Origin: Antedon mediterranea
Taxonomy: Eukaryota > Echinodermata > Crinoidea > Comatulida > Antedonidae
Direction: 5' to 3'
Length of the DNA stretch: 64,000 nucleotides
Assembly: GCF_964355755.1 (NCBI RefSeq)
Contig: NC_092670.1
Coordinates: forward strand, 6,783,001 to 6,847,000
Below, one piece after another: positions 49,601 through 61,600 of the stretch. The position numbers and the translations under genes are program-made. Position 1 is the first letter of the stretch. Each line of letters begins with the position of its first letter. The notes under the pieces were generated by a model. It made no database searches and had not been told where the DNA came from. It saw only the letters and a program-made list of their open reading frames with translations.

Positions 49601-52600
49601 TAGGTGCATTAAAAACATCGCTCATATTAGTATATATTAAATCAAGTGATGCGCGATCCCTAGTTGAAACTTTAACGATCTGTTTTAAGGGATACTTAAC
49701 AATAATGTTGTCTCTCATTCGGTTGAAGTCTCCTGTGACGATTAATCCTGATTGCGGATTTTTACTACAAATATAATCTAAACTCTGTGTAATGTGAGAC
49801 GCCATTTCCCAATCATTATTTTACAGAACTCTCCGGGTGATAGATAAGGCCGTAAGAGATGTTCGAATATTGACGTGGCAAACGTTTTTGTCGGGTTGTT
49901 ATCCACACACTTTCCAGTGATTCGTTATTAAGTTCAGACCAAACTCGATAAGATAGGTCTTCACGAACATACATGATGATCCCTCCGCCGCTGCGATTTT
50001 GCCTATCACGTCGCACCATCGAGTATCCCTCTAACTCTCTCAACTTGTCAGGAAACGCGGGATTTAAGTGAGTCTCAGTAATAGCAATCACGACAGGTTT
50101 AAATTTCCTAACGCGTGTAGCCAATTCATCCATTTTATTATTTAGAGATTGAGCATTTGTCATAAAGATGGAAGAGTCCATTTCCCATTAGAGAGTTCAA
50201 CTAGATTATCTTGCTTAATCGTTCTACAATGACTTTGCGACGATAGGTGTTCTACGTTTCTAGTTCTACGTGGTGTAATTCTAACCTTTATTTCTCTTTG
50301 TTTTCTTTTTCCGGCTCGACATCCGCGGGGCTTGGTTGATGCTATTCCAAGCTCATTGATTCTCATAAAAACATCTTTGGTAGGAACTGCTAAGTTCAGT
50401 TGTCCAATTCTATAAAACTCGCTTCTAGTGAGACACATGTTGATAAACGCTATGTCGACTCAAACTTCCGTACCACAAATAATATCAATCAACGGAAAAA
50501 GACCGCAGTATAATCCAAAGAAACACACTAAGATTAATACAGTACTAATAATACAGACGATTCACCAAATGGTTCTAGGACACCTACCCCCTACACAGTT
50601 ACCCCCCGGATGTTTACCACCCGGACAACTACCCCCTTAGGACAACTACCCCCTTAGGACAACTACCCCCCGGACAACTACTCCCCGGACAACTACCCCC
50701 TTAGGATAACAACCCCCCGGACAACTATCCCTTAGGACAACTACCCCTTTAGGATAACTACCCCCAGTCAACTACCCCCCGGTCAACTACCACCCGGTCA
50801 ACTACCCCAACCACCCCCCCCCCCAATCCAAAAATAGACAAATATATAGGACCGGTTTCTGTAAAAATGAAATCATCTGTTTTTAACGGGTGTTTCGAAA
50901 CAAGAGACCCGAGACCAGAGACCTGACACGAGGCCCAATACGAAAAGAGAGACCTATATTTGGGTCTCCCTTTTCGTATATTAGGGTCTTCTTTTTCGTA
51001 TAGTGTGGTGGTCTCTCTTTTCGTATAGTGGGGTCTCCCTTTTATTATAGTGGGTCTCCCTTTTCGTATATTTGAGTCTCCCATTTTGTATATTTGGGTC
51101 TCCCTTTTCGTATATTTGGGTCTCCCTTTTCGTATATTTAGGTCTCCCTTTTCGTATATTTAGGTCTCCCTTTTCGTATATTAGGGTCTCCCTTTTCGTA
51201 TAGTGGGGTCTCCCTTTTCGTACGTGGGTCTCCCTTTTCGTATATTTAGGTCTCCCTTTTCGTATTGGGTCTCGGGTCTCTGGTCTCCGGTCTCGGGTCT
51301 CTAGTTTCGAAACACCCGTTTTTAACCGATTATTCTGTTTAACAGCACGCTAGACCCTAGATGTGCTAGATTTAAAGTAACGGATTTATTGAAAAAACGG
51401 CCTGGGCTGTTTATTGTTCAGGTGGTTTTTAGGTGGACATTTATTGGAAGAAAGTTGTTTATTCAATGGGAGGGGGTATAATCTAATGGAAATAGACGCC
51501 GATTATTCCATATGATGTTTCATGGGAGTGACATGGTCACCGTTTATTTAAGAGAAATTTATTTAAAGATCGCCGTTTATTCGGTGAGTGAAGATTGAGG
51601 TCAAATATCAAAAGTGATATTATTCATCAAGTGTACAAAAATACATATATGACAAATTTGAGACAAAAATTAATTCTTTTAAGACCAGTGGTTATCGAAG
51701 CATTGTCCCGACGTAAAAATTATTATTATTATTAGCGAACCCAGTCTTTACAGTAAATACAGGGAGTACTATATAATACGTTCGACTATCCTATGATCAT
51801 GTGTGACAATCTTCAGTTTATACCAGGCTATATTTATCTTCAATCTTTTACTTTTGTTTACAATAATGAATAGTAATTCGTCGAAGTAACGAATTAAAAT
51901 ATAGTTATTAATTCCAATTATACACTGTTGCAGAGTCAGGTTGTTGAATGGTCTGGGTGGTAGTTGTCCGTCCGGGGGGTAGTTGTTCTAAAGGGATAGT
52001 TGTCTGGGTGGTAGTTGTCCAGGGGTTAGTTGTCCTATGGAGGTAGTTGTCCTAAAAGATTATTTGCCCTCGGAGTATTGTCCAGGTCCAAGAGATAGTT
52101 GTCCTACGGGGAGTATTGTGCCAGAGGTAGTTGTCCGCGGGGTAATTACCCGGGGGGATAATTGTCCGGGGGTAGTTGTCCAGGGTGTAGTTGTCCTAAG
52201 GGGGGTTGTTGTCCGGGGGGTATTTGTCCTAAAGGGGTAGTTGTCCTAAGGGGGTAGTTGTCCAGGTGGTGGTTGTCCGAGGAGTAGTTTTCCGGGGGTT
52301 AATGTCCAGGGGGTGAATATCCGGATACGCACCAAACACCGTCACGAAACCAATCACCAAACAACACCGTACCGGGAACACTGACCTACAATAGACTGGA
52401 TACAGACAGTTCAGCATCGCATAATATAAACAGCAGATCCGCTCCGACATGCAAATTAGATGTTGCTGAATTACAATCGCTCTGGAATGTTGGTTACGTA
52501 ATACCTCAGGCGAGTCGATTAGTGAACTGCTTAGGCCGAGTATGTGAATTTTGCTGGAACAACAATACGGTACCGAGAACTGTCCTATTTTCCCCTGCTT

Positions 52601-55600
52601 TGCTGTTGAGCGGAGCGAGTCAGGGCTAGGTACCGGCTCGGGATAATTATACCAGAATGCCAATAATAATTCAAAATTAACACAAATGGTACGCCATTTA
52701 TTTATATTCATGCAATGGGTATTCTAGTAGGTTAGTGGTGACACCCGAGTAAATTTTCAACACAAAATTAAGTGATTATGCAATAATTTATTTATTGTAA
52801 CTTAAATATTGCATTTTTTGGGGGAGGGGGTGGCCAGGAGCTTCTATAAAAAACTTTAACTGGCCAGTTTAGTTATAGTTTAGTAGCAGGCCTACTGTAC
52901 TGTGTTGCTGCTGGGCCTACCTAGCCTATGCCATGGGGTCTTGAGTGTAGCCTAGAAAATCCTCCAGACCTAGGTTAGTGTAGCCTTAGGCTGGAGCCTA
53001 AAGTAGCTAGCCTTCTGTACGAATATTATAACACACTGGTTTAAGTGGTAACATTCTAAAAATCCCGTTTCCTATATAAGCAGGAGACTTTTTCAATAGG
53101 ATGATCATAAAATGCATCATTTCTTTGTTTACCATGTTTGGTGAGGAAATCAAACAAATTTTTCTCCACGTCTGTACTCCATCCATGATTGAATATTGTT
53201 GTACACGTGTGACGTTGCCGTGTGTGAGTTTTGGGGATTCCCTCATCTGTAACCAGAGCATGATTGGTAAAAATACGTTCACGTGGTATAGTTTTTAAAG
53301 GGGGATTCTGGGTTTAAAATTGCTTTTAAATATCGTTTATTTATTAAATAAAAAATATTATAACAATATAGACATGTCAGAATGAAGAAGTAATAACGAG
53401 AAATTAAAAAAATTAAATTTCATATACATTTTAGGGTAAATTCATGAAAAGTCTGTTTTTCAGCAGCTTAGGGAAGCTCATTAATATTCATGAGATATTC
53501 ACAAAATCACGTCATCAGTGGATTCCAAACTCGCGACGTCAAGCTTGTACGTTGTGTTCTCTCTCCCCTGTCAAACGATGACCACCCGATTATTGTGAAA
53601 TACATTTTGTGTAGATTTTCTAAGCTAGGCCTAAAGTGTAATAATAACAGTAGTAGTATATTTATTTGACATTTAATGAAATAAAAAATTTAGTACAGAT
53701 TACGGAGTCATAAATTATACTATTTTTATACCTCGAATAGTACAGATCATATATCGGCATCACGTGCTAGGCTAGGCCTAGCCTAAATCATTTTATTCAT
53801 GGGTGAGAGCCATTTCTGACTAGGGATTCCATGCCACGATGGCTACGTTAAAACATTGGGGCCATCATGGGCCAAGCTAGCCTACTACTAAACTATTGGC
53901 CCATAAATAACAAAACTCAGTGGATTCCACACCCATCCTATCAACCAAACTCCTAAACAATCTAAACCTAAAACGTTCTACAAAAATCGGCTGTAAATAT
54001 TGAGGCAAAACAAGGTCCGATTTCCGTCCGCACGTATGGTGTCCCGATCGTCTAATAAGTAGGCCTAAAATAGGCCTAGTTTACTCTCCAAAAAAGCGGA
54101 TACTGCATCAAGCAAGTAGACCGGTAGTAGGAAGGAGACCTATCCGATCCGGTCCAGTTAAAAATTGAGCTAGCTAGTGTAGTAGACCCTATGCGAATTG
54201 ATACTACCAGGCCTTTTACTATAGGCTACACTTGTTAAAATTAGCAATACTTATGTTTACAAATATTCCAACTATCTCATTCGAGCTATATTATCTATAC
54301 CATTCCGGTAGGTCGAGTCGACCTTCAATCAATACTGTACATCGTTCATGTTGTGATTATAGACGGGGTATACTCTCGACCCGACCAGTTTGGTATTGTA
54401 TACTGTATCTGCTTATCACGTAACAATGCCAGGCATCGGGCAGAGAGAGCACGTGTATCGTCGTCTCGCTCTCCTCGCTCAGCAGGAAGCGAGCAGGAAT
54501 GTATACGTTACGCTTCATTGATTTTGAAGTCTTTCCCTAAGTCAGTGCGAAAATCGGCAAACGTAGAGTGCAAACATATCTAATTTTTCACTGTTTTGAT
54601 GGATTTTCATAGAAAATTGACTTTATAAATGGGAAGACCGACTAAAATTACATCAGATAAGTATAATTTTACAAAAGTAATTGATATGATTAATGATAAC
54701 GAGTCGTCGGAAGATTGACCATTTCACGAATTTCCTATTCTGTAACCACAGAGTGATTTTGCCGTAGCTGCACTTGTAATTTGGCCTCATTTCACAGCCT
54801 TCGTTCTGCTTCACTGGGCGCTTATATAAATTGAAACTTTTACCGTTTAAGAGACAAACAAATATATTTTACATTTTTTACTATTCATTTTAAACCCGGA
54901 ACCCTCCTTTTAGACGTTGCGGATAATTTGAACGTGTAACGTTCCCCCGACCAAATCACTCACGCGGTGTATATTAAAATAAAGTACCAAATTAAAACAG
55001 TAATTTCTCAAAAATTTCCCAACACAATTATGGAGAACTCATAATAATGAACAATATCAGAAACTTAATTTTTACACACTTATACCTGAATAATTTGTCA
55101 ATTCGCCTTTTTTAACATGGTATCATTTTAATTTGTTTTTGTATGTACTAAATTAAGATTTTACAATTATAAATTGTAATATGATTTTAGCGTTAGTTAT
55201 CCTTGTTTATTCCTGTTGTATAATTAAATAGATAATGAGGATCCAGTCTTGGTTTGTCCGCCTAATATTACAACTACTACAGCAGATGGTTTAGATCAAG
55301 CAGTCAATGTCACCTGGACTGATCCAATAGTAATTGACAATTCTGATGAAGATATAACACCAACGTCCAAGAACAACCCTGGAAATAATGAATTTGATAT
55401 TGGTAGAACTGATGTGTTATATGATGCAGTTGACAGTTCAGGCAATGCAGGAACATGTACCTTTACAGTTACTGTTACTGGTAAGCATAGATGGCTTTCA
55501 TTCTTTCCTCCTCTAACGTATTTTAATTAATTAATATAGAATTGTTTGCATAAATGCTTTTTTTACCCGAACTTTTTATCTAGTATTATTACTATTTTAT

Positions 55601-58600
55601 TATAAGTTATAATTACTTCATGTTTTAGATCCAGAAGCTCCAGATATTATAGATTGTCCAATTGATATAATTGTTAACACAACAACTGGTGAGGCATTTG
55701 CCATCAATGTTACATGGATGGAACCGACAGCTACTGATAACTCTGGAGAGACTCCTGTACCAGTAGCAGACTACACTTCTGGTGAAAATATGTTTGCAAT
55801 TGGCAACACAACAGTTCAGTACAATGTATCAGATTCAGCTGGTAACTTTAATGATAGCTGCAGTTTTGGTATCACTGTTGAAGGTAAGACAACTGTACTT
55901 CGTTGGAGGAAATTAAAATTGAGCTACAGTAATGTGGTAATATCAAATGTAATTTATTTATTTATGTTATTTATGTCGTGAATAGATAATGAAAGTCCAA
56001 TAATTGCCTGCCCAACAAATGTCACTTCAAACAATTACATCGGAGAAGGGTATGGACTATTAAATGTCAGCACAGATATAGGAAGTCCAAATGCCACTGT
56101 CACCTGGGATCCTCCGGTGACAAGTGACAATAGTGGTGGACTTGTGACTGTAATGTCATCACCTTTCGAGTCTGGTGACATGATACCATATGGTACTCAC
56201 ACAATCACTTTTACAGCAACTGATCCTTATGGCAATAGCGACACCTGTGTATTTGATATCGAAGTTGAAGGTAAAGTAAGAATCTCTTATTCTGAATTTT
56301 CACCAATATTTAAAAGCACTATAATAGTAATAAGTACCATTTATTATTTTATCGATATTCTTTGCATAATGGTAATTATGTTTTTTAACGGCTTGTTTAT
56401 TATTTGTTTATACGGTAAGTTTGACAAAAATAATACACTGTACTGTAAGAATTAAAATGTTATTTCGTAACTATGAATCAAGTCTTATGTGGAAATAAGA
56501 AAATTAATTGTTCCACTCTACCATTACAAAATGTAATAGGATTTTAGCGTTATTCATTCTTGTTTCTTCCTTTTATATTATTAGATAATGAGGATCCAGT
56601 CTTGGTTTGTCCACTAAATATTATAACTACTACAGCAGAGGGTTCAGATCAAGTAGCCAATGTCAACTGGACTGATCCAATAGTAATTGACAATTCTAAT
56701 GAAGATATAACACCAACGTCCAAGTACAATCCTGGACTTAATGAATTTGATATTGGTAGAACTGATGTTATATATGATGCAGTTGATAGTTCAGGCAATG
56801 CAGGAACATGTACATTTACAGTTACTGTTACTGGTAATCATAGATGGCTTTCACTCTTTCCTCTGTAGTATTTAAATTAATTAGTATAGAAATGTTTGCA
56901 CAAATTCATTTTACCCTGATCTTCTTTCCTGAGTATTATTACTGTTATTTATTATAAGTTATAATTACCTCATGTTTTAGATCCAGAAGCTCCAGATATT
57001 ATAGATTGTCCAATGGATATAATTGTTAATACAACAACTGGTGAGGCATTTGTCATCAATGTTACATGGATGAAACCGACAGCTACTGAAAACTCTGGAG
57101 AGACTCCTGTACCAGTAGCAGACTACACTTCTGGTGATAATATGTTTGCAATTGGCAACACAACAGTTCAGTACAATGTCTCAGATTCAGCTGGTAACTT
57201 TAATGATAGCTGCAGTTTTGGTATCACTGTTGAAGGTAAGACTGTTTGCTATAGGTGGAAATGAAATTTGAGTTATAGTTTTAATAATGTGGTTTTGTCA
57301 AATTCTATTTTTTTGTATTGCTGTTATTTTTTTTTATAGATAATGAAAGTCCAATGATTGACTGCCCGACAAATGTCACTTCAAACAATTACATCGGAGA
57401 AGGTTATGGATCAGTAGATGTCAGCACAGATATAGGAAGTCAAAATGCCACTGTTACCTGGGATCCTCCAGTGACAAGTGACAATAATGGTGGACCTGTG
57501 ACTGTAATGTCATCATCTTTCGAGTCTGGTGACATGATACCAATTGGTACTCACACAATCACTTTTACAGCAACTGATCCTTATGGCAATATTGACACCT
57601 GTGACTTTGGCCTCAATGTTGAAGGTAAATGAAAACCTCTTTTTAAATAGCATAGATGGCTTTCATTCTTTCCTCTGGAGTATTTAAATTAATTAATATA
57701 GAAATGTTTGCATAAATGCATTTTTACCCTGATCTTCGTTTCTGAGTATTATTACTGTTTTACTAGCACATTCATTATTTTTAAACCTCACCCTAGTGGG
57801 AAGTAACAGAGTCAAAATCGTAGCCCTTTTAAACACATTGTTAAATATGACATTGTAATGTATTACATGGATGAGACAAAAATGTTTAGCTGAATAAACT
57901 GTAATTACAAGCAAACAAAGGTCAAATTTTTGTGGATTTTTACTTTTATGTTAAACCAAAACAACGAAAAGGAATAAAATTACCTTCGTGACGTTTCGCC
58001 GACAATCTGTCAGCTGCTTCAGACTAATGCCTGGGTTGGAATTGTCTGGTTTTTTGTAAATGACGCTGAACAGCGCCACCAGCCGTCTGGTTGGTATTGA
58101 CGGTAGAGCGTCTCCGCTGGCCCCCCTCCTGCTTCAACTTTTTCCAGCAAACTATCATATGTATGTGGGAGGTCATACCCACCAATGTCTCTGTTGATAT
58201 TATGTGGTCTTTTTCTTATGCAGATAGATTCTTTTATCTTTCTTTTGTCTGTCTGTGCTTCTTTTTCAATAACTCTCGCATTCCAATTTGGAATATGGTC
58301 ATTCCCTATAGCGTAGTCAGTTATGGCTGACTTATGTAAAACCTGGGACGAAGAATTTCTATTTGCACGTGTTCTAACTACTTGGTTGTGTGTTGATACC
58401 TCTTTTTTATGTTCCCCAATTCTTGTATTCAGTGCCCTTCCGGTCTCTCCTATATATACTTTCTCACAGTTTAGACAGTTCACTTCGTAAATAACCCCGC
58501 ACATGTCTTCCGTTTTTATTCTATCTTTTGGGTGGACCAGTCCATTCTTTAATTTATTACTTGGAATGAAGAAAGTTAGTTAGTGAATAGAGCAGACACA

Positions 58601-61600
58601 ATTGTTAGTGAAGAGAAAGATAAAAAACATGAGTTGGAACACATTAGAAAAGCATTGAAAATTTGTAACTATCCAAAATGGTCAGTAGACAGAGTCGTAA
58701 ACAAGAGGAAAGAACAAAAGTCAAAAAACAAACCAGAAGAACGCCAAAGAAAGGAAATGGAGAAGATGAAAGCTCACATAGGTATCCCATACATACACGG
58801 AATTTCTGAAAAGATTCGACGCACTTTTGCTAAGCACAAAGTGAACACTTTCTACATTCCAAGTAATAAATTAAAGAATGGACTGGTCCACCCAAAAGAT
58901 AGAATAAAAACGGAAGACATGTGTGGGGTTATATACGAAGTGAACTGTCTAAACTGTGAGAAAGTATATATAGGAGAGACCGGAAGGGCACTGAATACAA
59001 GAATTGGGGAACATAAAAAAGACGTATCAACACACAACCAAGTAGTTAGAACACGTGCAAATAGAAATTCTTCGTCCCAGGTTTTACATAAGTCAGCCAT
59101 AACTGACCACGCTATAGGGAATGACCATATTCCAAATTGGAATGCGAGAGTTATTGAAAAAGAAGCACAGACAGACAAAAGAAAGATAAAAGAATCTATC
59201 TGCATAAGAAAAAGACCACATAATATCAACAGAGACATTGGTGGGTATGACCTCCCACATACATATGATAGTTTGCTGGAAAAAGTTGAAGCAGGAGGGG
59301 GCCAGCGGAGACGCTCTACCGTCAATACCAACCAGACGGCTGGTGGCGCTGTTCAGCGTCACTTACAAAAAACCAGACCATTCCAACCCAGGCATTAGTC
59401 TGAAGCAGCTGACAGATTGTCGGCGAAACGTCACGAAGGTAATTTTATTCCTTTTCGTTGTTTTGGTTTAACATAAAAGTAAAAATCCACAAAAATATTA
59501 TTTGGAACCAGAGGAATTTATTCAATGTAAAGGTCAAATTGTATATCAGAAAATGGGGTCATTGTTAAATTTAAACGTGTATTTAATGTTTTCTTTTTAC
59601 AAGTAAAATCATTACCTTTGTTCTTGTTTTTTCTACGTAAGCAAATAGCTTTGGAAATAATAAAATGGCATATTAAAAATCTGATTGTATTAGTCTTTAC
59701 TTATTTTTGGGTGACAATACATCTTTAAATCGATTCTACCTATGAATTTCACTGGGTGATCGGTTAAAATACGAAATATGCTATAGTTTAATTAACTATA
59801 ATGACTAAAACAGTAGAACGAATTTTAAATTATGCTTAGAAACGATATGATCTTGATATTTAGACATTTTTATAATAGATAATCAGGATCCAGGTTTGTT
59901 TTGTCCACCTGCTATTGCAACTACAACAGATGGCTCAGATAAATCAGTGAATGTCATCTGGACTGATCCAATAGTAATTGACAATTCTGGTGAAGATATA
60001 ACACCAACGTCCAAGTACAATCCTGGGAATAATGAATTTGTTATTGGAAGCACTGATGTCATATATGATGCGGTTGATAGTTCAGGAAACTCAGCAACAT
60101 GTACATTTACAATTACTGTTACTGGTGGTGAGTATAGAAATGCTTATAGAATCATGTTAACATGTATTAGCATAGCAGCATGACATGGCAATGTCTCCGT
60201 TCAATTCAACAAGCGTGAATTGTTGAAAAAGACTGTATTGTCACTGTAAACAGTTATTTTTTATTGTATGGCATTCACGTTTATTCATTTGATTGAATAT
60301 GATGACTTTTTCAAAAATAAAAAAATATAAATCCATATTTCTGAAAGAGAAATTGTTTGAATAATAACATATTGAAAATTGGAAGAAAAGTGATAACGTT
60401 TACGCGATATGTGTCGAAAGAGATACAATTTTTAAAAATTCAGATGGCCATATATGACATTATAAAATAATGACAGCCTAAATTTTACATGAATCTATAT
60501 CTACAACTCATTCGCTTTTAAAATAAGTCTTAAAAAATAAGGGTCACCAGCTATGCTGAAGAGTATATTTATATAATCAATTTGCATACATTATACGCCT
60601 TTAAAACGCACGGTTTTTAAAGCTAGACATGTACATGTGTCATTATTTTAGATTTATAATTCATAAATGAAATAAAAGGAATTTATCATAAAACGTATAC
60701 AAAATAATAATCAAGATACAACTAATAAGTTAAAAAATCAAAGAAACTGTCGACAATTTTGATTTCTTGCATTCTACAAAAATGATCGTTGTAATAATTA
60801 TATATATTTTTTCAAGGCAATAGCATGAACCAAGTACAGGGTTATCTGATTGCAGTAATAATCGTTCTTGTTATAATAATTATGGTGATGTCTCCAACTT
60901 TTTTCTTTTATTGCAGGTATTTTTCTGTTTTACATATTTATTCCTATCTAGCTTGACATTTTTTAAAGTGTAATACATTAGGCCTAACAGATTTACAAAA
61001 TCGAGCTATTCTTAAAAATGAATTTGAATAAAATATTCAATTTAATTATTCTATTAAAATATGCAGTTATTTGTTTAAATGCATTTTATTCAACAGAAGA
61101 TATATTTTTACATTGTTTAGAATAATAACGTGATCAGTAAAGAACTTCCCGTGGCCAAAATTCTCAAAAGCGCGTTAATTAACACCATTAGATACCACTT
61201 TTCATTAGGTAGAGTTAATTCTAAATAACCAAACAAATAAGTGCTACTATCAATCCTAACCAGCAGTAAATGGCAATAAATCATTCAGGCAGCTACAGGC
61301 ATTAAATATGTTGTTAGACATAATATGCTTCAAGTAACCATTGAAATAATTATCTTAATTCATAGTTGCCTTATAAGTCTCTGTTATTACATTTATCTTA
61401 GGTCCCACTACAAGAATAACAATACTATTGTCAATAGAGTGGATGGTAATATCTTAGACATGAACATGACTGTGACTAACGACATGTACACGCCAACAAC
61501 AAATCAACCGGCAAACGTAGTATATGAGGCGAGCCTATCAACAATTGGCACTGGCAATTTTGCAGCTGAGCCAACTCTGGCAGTATTACCAGAAAGTGTT

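Larger units (their letters stand above)
47706..50438 (-). mobile_element. Decayed non-LTR retrotransposon (CR1/L2 group), 3' end missing
   Basis: Minus-strand pieces in several frames: leader ORF 50160-50438, endonuclease 49816-50181 and 49098-49805, linker 48962-49198, RT 48003-48908, RT C-terminus about 47712-48010. Consecutive pieces change frame near 49810, 49120, 48960 and 48005. The 3' UTR is absent because the sequence joins the BEL/Pao integrase. A different family from the LINE at 37141-41570 (RT box YMDD instead of FADD). Confidence 0.8.
57929..59528. mobile_element. Head-to-head pair of Penelope-like fragments (12-bp TSD)
   Basis: AAAGGTCAAATT flanks both sides (57917-57928, 59529-59540). 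The left arm (57930-58570, minus) and right arm (about 58853-59495, plus) are inverted copies carrying the same GIY-YIG region and the terminal GACGTTTCGCCGACAATCTG or its complement. The right arm continues 280 bp further 5' into the RT C-terminus. Head-to-head and truncated copies are common for Penelope-like elements. Confidence 0.8.

Noticed and set aside
52229-52711. 160-codon minus-strand frame
   Set aside because: Half of it is the G-rich array; the rest has no domain features or homologous partner.
53040-53210. Minus-strand coding-like stretch with a helical pattern
   Set aside because: No recognised family, short, and no splice context; kept only as a remark.
57985-58020. Hammerhead in the terminal motif of the head-to-head Penelope-like pair (also 59400-59440)
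   Set aside because: It has CTGACAGA and GAAAC but not the CTGANGA core spacing, and no paired stem II in the right place.
58852-59331. Long minus-strand frame opposite the GIY-YIG region
   Set aside because: Antisense shadow of the Penelope-like coding sequence.
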